Of a stretch of 60,812 nt of DNA, positions 8,095 through 16,114 are shown piece by piece. How positions within the stretch are numbered: the stretch's first letter is position 1; every line of letters begins with the position of its first letter. The notes under the pieces were generated by a model. It made no database searches. It was given only the letters and a program-made list of their open reading frames with translations, and was not told the DNA's origin. The position numbers and the translations under genes are program-made. Origin of the DNA: Ruminiclostridium sp. (GTDB lineage Bacteria; Bacillota; Clostridia; Oscillospirales; Ruminococcaceae); the NCBI GenBank assembly GCA_017465545.1, contig JAFTVY010000066.1:1-60812 (forward strand), given 5' to 3'.

Positions 8095-9183
8095 CTATAT
8101 TCCGGTATGCGGTGCAAAGGTACCTGCTACCTTCAGCTTGTCGCATACCGCACCTAATTCTTCTAACATTTTCTTACCCTCATCGGTATCTGTACAGCCG
8201 TCAATTTCCACGTAGAAATAATACTGCCAGGAATGTTTTTTCAGCGGTCTGCTTCTGAGAGCTGTCATATTGAAGCCGTACTTACCTATAATGCTGATTG
8301 CATTGGCAAGTGAACCTGCTTCGTTCTTTACTGTGAACATCAATACAGAGCTTGAAAGTGAGGGTGATGCGGCTCTGGTCTTTGAAAGAACTGCAAAACG
8401 GGTAGTGTTCTCTCCGCTTTTATTTATGTTGGCTTCTAAAATCTTCAGTCCGTAGATTTCAGCAGTTTCCACGCTTGCGATTGCACCGAGGGACTTATCC
8501 TTCGACTTTGCCACCGTCTTTGCGGCAAGAGCCGTATTATTGGCTTCTTCTGTTTCAAAGCCTCTCATCTTGATATATTCGTGACACTGGCTGAGCGCCT
8601 GAGGATGGCTTGTTACCTTTCTTATATCCTCTACAGTCGCATCAGGAGTACCGAGCAGATTCTGATGTATCTCCAGCTCGTAAATGCCGTTTATGAACAG
8701 CTCACCTGAGAAAATGAGGTCGATGGTCTGTCCCACTTCACCTGCATAGCTGTTTTCGATAGGGAGTACAACCAGGTCACTTTCGCCGCTGACAACCGAG
8801 TTATAGGCAGAGTTGAAATCTCTGTAGGAGATTCTGTTACCTTCGGGGAATATTCTTCCTGCGGCAATGTGGGCAAAGGCACCCTCTACACCGCTGTAGG
8901 CTACCTTGAGTCCGCTCTGCATACGATACTGATATGCACGGGACACCTTCATCATATGCTTCAGGTAATCGATGTAATAGCCCTTCAGCGTTTCGTCCTC
9001 AATCATAGCGGAGTTTGTCTCGATAACGGCATTCTCCCGATTTTCATCAAGGATAGGCAGACCGAATTCCTTTTTGTATTCATATACCATTTCGGCGGCT
9101 CTCATACGTTCTACGAAAAGCTCAGCCATCTGCTTATCTACAGAGTTTATTATTTTTCTGGCTTCTTCCAGCTTGTTTCCCAT
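8095..9183 (-). CDS. pheA: Bifunctional chorismate mutase/prephenate dehydratase (P-protein)
   Basis: About 362 residues in three parts: an AroQ-type chorismate mutase helix bundle (about 1-90, EARKIINSVDKQMAELFVERM), a prephenate dehydratase domain (about 108-285, VAYSGVEGAFAHIAA, then LPIENSYAGEV and TTRFAVL) and a C-terminal ACT domain (about 288-362). The ACT part has a GSLANAIS segment and an alternative SRPLKKHSWQYYFYVE, which in the family binds phenylalanine for feedback inhibition. The frame is open from GTG 9192, but ATG 9183 lies about 10 nt after AAAGGA and is the better start. The gene makes phenylpyruvate and also supplies prephenate for TyrA. Confidence 0.93.
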   Translation of the reverse strand: MGNKLEEARKIINSVDKQMAELFVERMRAAEMVYEYKKEFGLPILDENRENAVIETNSAMIEDETLKGYYIDYLKHMMKVSRAYQYRMQSGLKVAYSGVEGAFAHIAAGRIFPEGNRISYRDFNSAYNSVVSGESDLVVLPIENSYAGEVGQTIDLIFSGELFINGIYELEIHQNLLGTPDATVEDIRKVTSHPQALSQCHEYIKMRGFETEEANNTALAAKTVAKSKDKSLGAIASVETAEIYGLKILEANINKSGENTTRFAVLSKTRAASPSLSSSVLMFTVKNEAGSLANAISIIGKYGFNMTALRSRPLKKHSWQYYFYVEIDGCTDTDEGKKMLEELGAVCDKLKVAGTFAPHTGI

Positions 9184-9200
9184 TTCTGACACTTCCTTTA

Positions 9201-10229
9201 TTAAAGCTTGTCTGCAATATCAAGAATAAGCTTTTCTGTCTTATCCCAACCAAGGCAAGGGTCTGTGATGGATTTACCGAATACGTGTTCTCCGATACCC
9301 TGTGCGCCGTCTTCGATGTAGCTTTCAATCATAAGTCCCTTTACAAGCTTCTTTATGTCAGCGTTCTGATTGCGGCTGTGAACTATATCCTTTGCGATAC
9401 GAACCTGCTCAAGGTACTGCTTGCCTGAGTTGTTGTGGTTTGTATCTACGATAACTGAAGGATTAACGAGATTTGACTTTTCGTAAAGCTCTCTTACCTT
9501 GAGAAGGTCTTCATAGTGGTAGTTGGAAACGCTCTTTCCTGCGTAGTCAACGTAACCACGGAGAATAGCGTGAGAATAGGGATTGCCCTCGCTGGTTACC
9601 TCCCAGCCTCTGTAAATGAAGGTGTGGCTGGACTGTGCCGCTACTATTGAATTCATCATTACGCTGAGATCGCCGCCTGTAGGGTTCTTCATACCTACGG
9701 GTACGTCTATACCGCTGGCCGTAAGTCTGTGCTGCTGATTTTCAACAGAACGGGCGCCGATTGCGATGTAGGAGAGAAGGTCGGAAAGGTAACGGTGATT
9801 TTCGGGGTAGAGCATTTCGTCTGCGCAGGAGAAATCATAATCACGTAAAGCCGCTAAATGAAGCTCACGGATTGCAACGATACCCTTGTACATATCAGGC
9901 TTTGCGTCGGGATCGGGCTGGTGAAGCATACCCTTGTAGCCCTGACCTGTAGTTCTGGGCTTGTTTGTATAGATTCTGGGGATGATGATAATCTTATCAG
10001 ATACCTGCTCCTCAATTCTGCGGAGTCTTGAAATGTATTCGAGTACAGGCTCGCTGTGGTCTGCGGAGCAGGGACCGATTACAAGAATGAACTTGTCGGA
10101 GGTGCCTTCGAATACGGCACGGATGCTCTCGTCACGCTGTGCCTTTACCTGAGCCATTTTTTCTGTTAAGGGGAAATCCTTCTTTACGTCCTGGGGAATA
10201 GGGAGCTTTCTGTGGAAATTCATTGACAT
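9201..10229 (-). CDS. aroF: 3-deoxy-7-phosphoheptulonate (DAHP) synthase, AroF/G/H type
   Basis: 342 residues. Condenses PEP and erythrose-4-phosphate, the first step of the shikimate pathway. Class I-alpha features: VIGPCSADH (about 51-59), IIPRIYTNKPRTTGQGYKG, the NPTGGDLS segment and the VDTNHNNSGK metal-site region. ATG 10229 is preceded by AGAGG at 9 nt. It is the first structural gene of the operon, downstream of the leader-peptide/terminator element at 10382-10540, so the pathway entry step is the most directly controlled. Which amino acid inhibits the enzyme cannot be read from the sequence; the symbol aroF is a family label only. Confidence 0.92.
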   Translation of the reverse strand: MSMNFHRKLPIPQDVKKDFPLTEKMAQVKAQRDESIRAVFEGTSDKFILVIGPCSADHSEPVLEYISRLRRIEEQVSDKIIIIPRIYTNKPRTTGQGYKGMLHQPDPDAKPDMYKGIVAIRELHLAALRDYDFSCADEMLYPENHRYLSDLLSYIAIGARSVENQQHRLTASGIDVPVGMKNPTGGDLSVMMNSIVAAQSSHTFIYRGWEVTSEGNPYSHAILRGYVDYAGKSVSNYHYEDLLKVRELYEKSNLVNPSVIVDTNHNNSGKQYLEQVRIAKDIVHSRNQNADIKKLVKGLMIESYIEDGAQGIGEHVFGKSITDPCLGWDKTEKLILDIADKL

Positions 10230-10381
10230 TGTTTTGTACCTCTTTCGTTTAAATTTGCTTTTCTGAGAATTAACAGGTCTGCAAACTCTATATTATGAAT
10301 ATCCTGAAATGACGTCTTTTTTCAAACAAATATAGAATAATAAAGAATTCTGTCGGGGATCTGCGTCGGTGTAACGGAAAA

Positions 10382-10433
10382 TAAAAAAACCGCACCTTGC
10401 TTTTATGCTTTTTAAAAAGCACAGCAAATGCGG
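10382..10433 (-). terminator. Attenuator terminator of the aro operon leader
   Basis: On the minus strand CCGCA and a TTTGCT/GTGCTTTTT arm pair with AAAAAGCA, AGCAA and TGCGG around a short loop (10390-10433), followed by seven T residues (10383-10389 on the complement). It lies between the leader ORF stop (10463) and the aroF start (10229) and inside the same transcript, so it must be read through for the operon to be expressed. No T-box signature (AGGGTGG-type) is present. Confidence 0.85.
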
Positions 10434-10462
10434 ACTGTCCGTGTATTTTGTTTCCGATGATT

Positions 10463-10540
10463 TTAATTCTCGGTTTTCACAAAAGACGGGCAGCCCTTAT
10501 TAAAGTAATAAAAATAAAAGTAAAACTTGTTATTATTCAT
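10463..10540 (-). CDS. Aromatic-amino-acid leader peptide (25 residues, Phe/Tyr run)
   Basis: A short ORF on the minus strand with AAGGAGG 8-9 nt before its ATG (10540). It encodes MNNNKFYFYFYYFNKGCPS, then six further residues ending EN and TAA (10463-10465). Residues 6-13 are eight consecutive Phe/Tyr codons (four of each). It lies 34 nt after a consensus promoter and just before an intrinsic terminator and aroF. The codons for Cys-Pro-Ser contain CTGCCCGT (complement of 10486-10493), which can pair with ACGGACAG (complement of 10435-10442) at 7 of 8 positions. This is the layout of classical leader-peptide attenuation: ribosome stalling at Phe or Tyr codons would change the RNA fold and let polymerase pass the terminator. 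Confidence 0.88.
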   Translation of the reverse strand: MNNNKFYFYFYYFNKGCPSFVKTEN

Positions 10541-10573
10541 TTTAGCTACCTCCTTTGTGAATTTCTGTTTTAG

Positions 10574-10602
10574 ATTATATCACATTAAATCGGTAAAGTC
10601 AA
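10574..10602 (-). promoter_or_regulatory. Promoter of the aro operon leader
   Basis: On the minus strand TTGACT (complement of 10597-10602), 17 nt, TATAAT (complement of 10574-10579). The expected start lies just before the leader ORF ribosome site. Confidence 0.85.
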
Positions 10603-10633
10603 TAGCATTCTTAAAAAAAATTTAAAGTCTCTA

Positions 10634-10669
10634 CAAAAAAAGACAGTATAGCGGTTATGCTATACTGTC
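10634..10669 (-). terminator. Terminator of the diguanylate cyclase gene
   Basis: GACAGTATAGC and GCTATACTGTC (10642-10652 and 10659-10669) form a perfect 11-bp stem with a 6-nt loop, followed on the minus strand by seven T residues. Confidence 0.88.
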
Positions 10670-10701
10670 GGAATTTATTCTTTTGTCGGTTCTGCGGGTT
10701 A

Positions 10702-12879
10702 TTATTCTGTTACTGCAGGTTCTTCTGACGCTGTGTCAGCTACTGCAGGAGCATCGCCGCCGATAACGTCCTCTTCTTCTACTGTAGTAGGAACAGGCTT
10801 CTTTACGACTTCCTTGTTCAGGATACCGAAGTTTGACTTACCGCTCTTCTTAATCTTATACATCGCATCGTCTGCCATACCAATGATTTCATCCACTCTC
10901 ATGGTTGTATCCTGGATAATGGAGATACCGATACTTGTATTTACAGAAAGCTTATCGCCGTTATCGGATACGAAGCCTTCCTTCAGGGTATTGAGGATCG
11001 TCTGTGCAATCTTTGTAGGATCGTTTACGTCTACGTTGCGGATGCATACGATAAATTCGTCGCCACCGTAACGGCCTGCTGTACCGAAGCCCTCTGTAAT
11101 CTCTGTGATCGTCTGTGCAACGAACTTGAGAACGGAGTCACCGGTTGCATGGCTGTACTTGTCGTTGAATATCTTGAAGTCGTCAACGTCGATAAAGAGA
11201 ATTGCAAATTCGCTCTTACGTACGTTGATAAGATCGATTTCGTTATCAATGGTGCGCTCGATGGATTCACGGTTATAAAGACCTGTAAGGCTGTCGTAGC
11301 TTGCTCTTTCGGTAAGAAGCTTTTCACTCTTCTTTGCACGGTCGATATCAACGATAACACCGACAATCTTAGCCACGTTGCCCTCTCTGTCTCTGATGGT
11401 AGAAGTACGCATGAGAATCCAGATATAGTCGCCGTAGATGTTCTTCCAACGGTACTCGTTGCCCTCGAACTCTTCACCCTTGGAGAGTCTTTCGAGATCC
11501 TTATGGTAACGATCGGAATCGTCGGGATGCGTCTTTGCCTTAAGTAAGAAGCTGTCGCCGAAGTGATCGGAAGGAGCACGGTAGCTGAACTTCTTGTTGA
11601 AGTTGTTGGAGAAGATAACGTCGTTTGTCTTGAAGTTCCATTCAAAGATGATGTTATCTGACATTTCTACGATTGTACGGTATCTGCCTTCGCTTACGAT
11701 GATGTCATCGATAAGGTCGTTGAAGGATCTTGCAATTTCACCATACTCGTTGTTTGCCATAATATTGATTCTTGTTTCGTGGTCGCCACGGCGTACCTTT
11801 ACAAGAGTTTCTTCGATCAGCTTTAAGGGTTTTGTTACAACGAATACTAAGATAACTGCGGCTACTATCATAATAATAGAAACTGCAACTATTGTACCGA
11901 TGATACCGCCTGCCGCATTGCCGGAAGCTGTGTATGCCTTATCGGTTTCAGCGATTACCGCAATTGTCCATGCGTCTTCGCCACCTTCTGACATTGCTGT
12001 CTTAGTTACAAAGCCTACTGTGTTACCACTACCTGTGCTCTGTCCCTTGAAGTTATCGATACGATTTGCAGTGCCGACACCTGCCGCAGAAACAAGCTTG
12101 TTGAATTCATCACGAGCGCCGTCACCAAGATTGCCAAGGTATGTACCATCGATGATAGAGCCAAGAGAGTCTATCATAACAAGTCTTGTATTTGTTGCAA
12201 ACTGTGAGCCTACGGCAAAGTTCTTCATTCTTGTGTAGTTGAAGAACACTAAAACATCATAGTTGCCGCTCTTCTGCTTTACAACGAGCTTTATATCAGC
12301 TGAGCTACCCGTTGCATCAGGGAAAAGAGGATCTACCATATTGGAAGAGCCTTCTGACTCGTCGGAATCTGTAGCGTAATTATCCTTGGAATAGCAATAA
12401 ACAACGTTATCCTTATTGAGCTTGGAGATGTTCTTCAGAGCCTTCTTTGCTTCTGCGCTGTTCTTGAGATCCTTTACCGTGCTGTCTTCACCTGTGCAGT
12501 AGTAAAGCTCACCATAAGAGTCGGTGATAACGATTCTTGCCAGGTCGAACATTGAATCAAATGCAGAATTGTCCTCGCTTACGGCATTGCCGATCATAAG
12601 AGAATATACGTTTATAATTTCATCCGCCGCATTCGTATTGCCATCCTTTGTGAAGGCGGATATGCGGGAATCCTCTGCGATCTGCTTTGTGGTGTTTACA
12701 AGGGTATCGAAATATTCCGACAAGCTTGCCGACTGTCTTTCGGTCATATCCTTTGCCGCATCAGTATAATTCTGCAGTGCTATGCTGTTCATCTGTACGT
12801 TAGCCACAATTGCAAATGCGACTGAGGGGATGATGATAAAGCATACAAGCACTGTAATCAGTAAGGTTTTGATTCTCAT
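10702..12879 (-). CDS. Membrane diguanylate cyclase: Cache-like sensor, HAMP, PAS, GGDEF
   Basis: 725 residues. A transmembrane helix at about 5-28, an extracellular region of about 290 residues (Cache-like by position and size), a second helix (about 322-346), HAMP (about 347-395), PAS (about 400-525, ending in a PAC-like WILMRTSTIRDREGN strand) and GGDEF (about 535-690). The catalytic motif is intact (GRYGGDEFIV), with FIDVDDFKIFND supplying a metal-binding Asp. The position of the inhibitory RxxD site reads EGFG, so classical product inhibition is probably absent. The C-terminal 30 residues are acidic and Ala/Glu-rich. It would make cyclic di-GMP in response to an extracellular ligand. Monocistronic, with its own promoter and terminator. 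Confidence 0.88.
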   Translation of the reverse strand: MRIKTLLITVLVCFIIIPSVAFAIVANVQMNSIALQNYTDAAKDMTERQSASLSEYFDTLVNTTKQIAEDSRISAFTKDGNTNAADEIINVYSLMIGNAVSEDNSAFDSMFDLARIVITDSYGELYYCTGEDSTVKDLKNSAEAKKALKNISKLNKDNVVYCYSKDNYATDSDESEGSSNMVDPLFPDATGSSADIKLVVKQKSGNYDVLVFFNYTRMKNFAVGSQFATNTRLVMIDSLGSIIDGTYLGNLGDGARDEFNKLVSAAGVGTANRIDNFKGQSTGSGNTVGFVTKTAMSEGGEDAWTIAVIAETDKAYTASGNAAGGIIGTIVAVSIIMIVAAVILVFVVTKPLKLIEETLVKVRRGDHETRINIMANNEYGEIARSFNDLIDDIIVSEGRYRTIVEMSDNIIFEWNFKTNDVIFSNNFNKKFSYRAPSDHFGDSFLLKAKTHPDDSDRYHKDLERLSKGEEFEGNEYRWKNIYGDYIWILMRTSTIRDREGNVAKIVGVIVDIDRAKKSEKLLTERASYDSLTGLYNRESIERTIDNEIDLINVRKSEFAILFIDVDDFKIFNDKYSHATGDSVLKFVAQTITEITEGFGTAGRYGGDEFIVCIRNVDVNDPTKIAQTILNTLKEGFVSDNGDKLSVNTSIGISIIQDTTMRVDEIIGMADDAMYKIKKSGKSNFGILNKEVVKKPVPTTVEEEDVIGGDAPAVADTASEEPAVTE

Positions 12880-12935
12880 AAAAATAACCTTTCCTTTCCT
12901 GTATTTCTACGATTTTTGATTCATTATCCATAAAC

Positions 12936-12961
12936 ACGTTCAAAATACGCCGATTGAACGT
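12936..12961 (-). promoter_or_regulatory. Hairpin in the 5' leader of the diguanylate cyclase gene
   Basis: ACGTTCAA (12936-12943) and TTGAACGT (12954-12961) form an 8-bp inverted repeat between the promoter and the start codon. It has no T-tract, so it is not a terminator. It could be an operator or an mRNA structure; I see no cyclic di-GMP riboswitch consensus. Confidence 0.4.
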
Positions 12962-12985
12962 TAAACGAATTTTCATACAGTTAAC

Positions 12986-13014
12986 AGTATAACACAAAAC
13001 TTCAAATTAGTAAA
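12986..13014 (-). promoter_or_regulatory. Promoter of the diguanylate cyclase gene
   Basis: On the minus strand TTTACT (complement of 13009-13014), 17 nt, TATACT (complement of 12986-12991). The leader is about 105 nt long. The stretch 13015-13118 between this and the divergent MFS promoter shows nothing else I can identify. Confidence 0.65.
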
Positions 13015-13118
13015 TGCATTTATGACGGATTTATGTAAATTGCCCAATATAAACTTTATCCGTTTGTTGAAAAAGCTGAAAAATATATTACCGCAGGTAC
13101 ACTTCACCGTATATAAGC

Positions 13119-13147
13119 TTGATATTTAAAGACTTCTGATATATAAT
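13119..13147 (+). promoter_or_regulatory. Promoter of the MFS transporter gene
   Basis: TTGATA (13119-13124), 17 nt, TATAAT (13142-13147), 44 nt before the ATG at 13192. Confidence 0.75.
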
Positions 13148-13191
13148 TAACAGAGAATTTATCTACCTACTATATGATAAGGATATAACAG

Positions 13192-14412
13192 ATGTTCAGA
13201 ACCTATAAATCAACCACCCTTGCCTGCTATATCGGATATATAACCCAGGCGGCAGTAAATAACCTTGCCCCGATACTTTTTATAGTATTTCAGCAGAAGT
13301 ACAATATCGGCTATGAGCTTATCAGCCTGCTGATAATCACAAACTTTGCCACCCAGCTGATAGTTGACGGACTGGCGGTAAAGCTGTGCAGGATAGTCAG
13401 CACCCGTACCCTTTCAGTTGCCGCTCATTTTTTCTGTGCGGCAGGACTTATCATGATGGGAACGCTACCTCTCGTTATCAGCGAAACCTTCGTAGCTCTT
13501 ATGCTGTCGGTGATAACCTACGCTATAGGCGGAGGACTTATAGAGGTGCTTGTAAGCCCGATAATAGAGGCAATACCGAATGATTCGGGTAGTGCAAAGG
13601 CGTCGGCAATGAGCCTGCTTCATTCCTTCTACTGCTGGGGACAGATGGCTGTGGTACTGCTTTCGACGGGATATATCTTCTTTTTCGGAGACGGATACTG
13701 GTTTCTGCTACCTGTGATATGGGGACTGCTTCCGCTTATCAACGGCTTTGTATTTACAAAGGTTCCCCTTTCCCCTTCCTTATCCGAGGACGTGGGGATG
13801 CCGGTTATAAAGCTACTGAAAGAAAGAGGCTTTGTGCTGATTCTTTTGCTTATGCTGTGTGCGGGTGCCTGCGAGCTTACCATGTCCCAGTGGTCGTCTC
13901 TCTTTGCACAAAGAGGACTTCTGGTCTCAAAGCAGGTGGGAGACCTTTTAGGGCCTTGCTGTTTTGCTCTGCTGATGGGTACGGGACGTGTACTGAACAG
14001 CATTTTTGCAAAGAAAATAAATATGTACGCTCTTCTTTGCTGTAGCGGTCTGCTCTGCCTCGTCTGCTATATAACGGTGTCACTTTCCGATAATGCGGTG
14101 CTCTCGCTTATCTTCTGTGCTTTATGCGGTCTGTCGGTAGCCGTGCTGTGGCCGGGTACGTTTTCTCTTGCGGCGGCAGGCTATAAAAAGGGCGGTACGG
14201 GTATGTTCGGTGTAATGGCGTTACTCGGAGACTGTGGCTGTGGCTTCGGCCCGTTTATTGCAGGAATGATATGCGACGCAGTTACAAACGGCGGTGGCAG
14301 TGAGGCGGCAGGTATGAAAACGGGCTTTGCCTTCTCCTCGGTTTTCCCCGTTCTGCTTATTGCATCCTCTCTCATTCTGTATTTTATGCACAAAAAGAAG
14401 AAGGATAACTGA
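13192..14412 (+). CDS. Major facilitator superfamily transporter
   Basis: 406 residues with about 12 hydrophobic segments and a central loop near 195-210, as in MFS permeases. GTGRVLNSIFAKKI near the start of the second half resembles an MFS loop 8-9 signature, and the protein ends in a basic HKKKKDN. The substrate cannot be assigned from sequence; the general look is that of sugar or small-molecule permeases in clostridia. AAGGA precedes the ATG by 8-9 nt. It has its own promoter and is followed by a terminator, so it is probably not in one transcript with the flippase. Confidence 0.8.
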   Translation: MFRTYKSTTLACYIGYITQAAVNNLAPILFIVFQQKYNIGYELISLLIITNFATQLIVDGLAVKLCRIVSTRTLSVAAHFFCAAGLIMMGTLPLVISETFVALMLSVITYAIGGGLIEVLVSPIIEAIPNDSGSAKASAMSLLHSFYCWGQMAVVLLSTGYIFFFGDGYWFLLPVIWGLLPLINGFVFTKVPLSPSLSEDVGMPVIKLLKERGFVLILLLMLCAGACELTMSQWSSLFAQRGLLVSKQVGDLLGPCCFALLMGTGRVLNSIFAKKINMYALLCCSGLLCLVCYITVSLSDNAVLSLIFCALCGLSVAVLWPGTFSLAAAGYKKGGTGMFGVMALLGDCGCGFGPFIAGMICDAVTNGGGSEAAGMKTGFAFSSVFPVLLIASSLILYFMHKKKKDN

Positions 14413-14419
14413 ATATATT

Positions 14420-14474
14420 ACCGCCGTACAGCGATTTTTCAGCAAAATTCCTGATAACGGCGGTTTTAATCTTT
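14420..14474 (+). terminator. Probable terminator after the MFS gene
   Basis: ACCGCCGT (14420-14427) and ACGGCGGT (14457-14464) form an 8-bp perfect stem with a long 29-nt loop, followed by TTTAATCTTT. The long loop lowers confidence. Confidence 0.55.
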
Positions 14475-14500
14475 ACAAATTACCTATAATATGGTACAAT
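14472..14500 (+). promoter_or_regulatory. Promoter of the flippase/ATP-grasp pair
   Basis: TTTACA (14472-14477), 17 nt, TACAAT (14495-14500), about 58 nt before the flippase start. Confidence 0.65.
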
Positions 14501-14558
14501 ATTTATTTGGATATAAATAAACGCTGACATCAGCCAAGGATAAAAAGGACTATTGCCA

Positions 14559-16097
14559 ATGAAAGTAAACCAGATAAAAGCAGGCTCTCTGCTGTCATAT
14601 CTGACGCTTATATTAGGTACTGTGGTTTCCCTTGTATATACTCCCGTCATGCTGGAAAGACTGGGGCAGAGCGAATATGGTGTATATTCGGTAGTTCTGC
14701 CGATGGTATCCTATCTTAACCTCTTCAGCTTCGGACTGGGTAGCGCATATACAAGATTCTACACAAGATATAAGGAGTCGGGAGATAAATTCAATATGGC
14801 GAAGCTGAACGGAATGTTTATGATCATCTATTCGATCATAGGCGTTGTCGTTCTTATCGTTGGCTGTGTAATAGCCGCAAATCCCCGTCTCGCCTTCGGT
14901 GAAAAGCTTACCGAAGAGGAAATCGCCCTTGCGGTAAGGCTGATGTATATAATGACCGCTACAGCCGCCATTTCCTTCCCTTTAAGCGTTTTTGAATCCA
15001 ATACGATGGTAAACGAAAGGTACGTGTTCTTAAAGAGCCTTGCCTTTGTAAAATCGGTAATAAACCCCCTGCTTATAATTCCGCTTTTAATGATAGGACT
15101 GCGAAGCGAGGCTATTGCATATATGAGCCTTGGCTTTACCCTGCTTTCGGGTGTGCTTAATATATGGTACTGCTTTAAGAAGCTGGATATAAGATTCTAT
15201 TTCAGAAAGTTTGACTTTGGTCTGCTGGGTAAGATGTTCAAGTTCACAAGCTGGGTATTTCTCGGCATTGTGGTGGATCAGCTCAACTGGAGCGTTGACA
15301 AGTTCCTGCTTGCCTGGATGCACGGCTCGGAAACGGTAGCGGTATACAACGTTGCCTCTCAGCTCAACATCTATTATATGTCCATGGCTACTACCTTTTC
15401 AGGTATTCTAACCCCGAAGGTGCATCAGATGGTAGCGAACAGATCCTCAAACAAGGATATAAGCGACCTGTTCATCCGTGTGGGCAGATTCCAGTTTGTT
15501 ATCCTGACTATGATACTTTTCGGCTTTATTGCAGTCGGCTATCCCTTCGTACTGCAATGGGCGGGAGTTGACAACGCAGACGCCTTTGCGATTGCGGTAT
15601 GTCTGTTTATCCCGACGATTCTCCCAAGTATACAGAATCTCGGTATCGAGATACAAAGAGCAAAGAATATGCACCGCTTCCGTTCCTTAGTCTACGTGCT
15701 GGTGGCGGTACTGAATATAGTTATCAGCATACCGCTGTGTCAGCACTTCGGTGCAATCGGTGTTGCGATAGGTACGGCTATTCCCGTATTCATCGGCAAC
15801 GGTCTGCTTATGAACTGGTATTATCACAAACGTATCGGTCTTGATATACCACGCTTCTGGAGAAGAATAAGAGCTTTGCTCCCCTCCCTTCTCTTCCCGT
15901 GTATAGTATCGATACTGATAATGTTATTCATAGATATAAACGGCTATCTCGGAATACTCCTCTGGGGCGCTATTTACCTCGTATCCTTTATTATACCGGT
16001 ATGGTTGTTTGGTCTTACTCCAAGAGAAAAGGAAATCGTAACTACTCCTGTTAAACGGATAACCTCCAGAATTATGTCAAAGATATTAAGATACTGA
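14559..16097 (+). CDS. Polysaccharide (lipid-linked oligosaccharide) flippase, MOP/Wzx-like
   Basis: About 512 residues with 14 likely membrane helices. The N-terminal SLLSYLTLILGTVVSLVYTPVML and the LGQSEYGVYS segment are typical of the polysaccharide-export branch of the MOP superfamily. It would move an undecaprenyl-linked glycan across the membrane. The frame is open from TTG 14553, but ATG 14559 lies about 10 nt after AAAAGGA and gives the usual MKVNQIKAGSLL start, so I place it there. The next gene is an ATP-grasp protein 17 nt downstream. No glycosyltransferases are nearby, so the glycan itself must be made elsewhere. Confidence 0.88.
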   Translation: MKVNQIKAGSLLSYLTLILGTVVSLVYTPVMLERLGQSEYGVYSVVLPMVSYLNLFSFGLGSAYTRFYTRYKESGDKFNMAKLNGMFMIIYSIIGVVVLIVGCVIAANPRLAFGEKLTEEEIALAVRLMYIMTATAAISFPLSVFESNTMVNERYVFLKSLAFVKSVINPLLIIPLLMIGLRSEAIAYMSLGFTLLSGVLNIWYCFKKLDIRFYFRKFDFGLLGKMFKFTSWVFLGIVVDQLNWSVDKFLLAWMHGSETVAVYNVASQLNIYYMSMATTFSGILTPKVHQMVANRSSNKDISDLFIRVGRFQFVILTMILFGFIAVGYPFVLQWAGVDNADAFAIAVCLFIPTILPSIQNLGIEIQRAKNMHRFRSLVYVLVAVLNIVISIPLCQHFGAIGVAIGTAIPVFIGNGLLMNWYYHKRIGLDIPRFWRRIRALLPSLLFPCIVSILIMLFIDINGYLGILLWGAIYLVSFIIPVWLFGLTPREKEIVTTPVKRITSRIMSKILRY

Positions 16098-16114
16098 AAG
16101 GGCTTCTGGCTGAA

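Noticed and set aside
10230-10460. A T-box or other amino-acid riboswitch before aroF
   Set aside because: No AGGGTGG-type T-box sequence or specifier loop was found. The leader ORF and terminator explain the layout better.
12880-13191. A cyclic di-GMP riboswitch upstream of the diguanylate cyclase
   Set aside because: Only one 8-bp inverted repeat is present, with none of the conserved GEMM-type bases.
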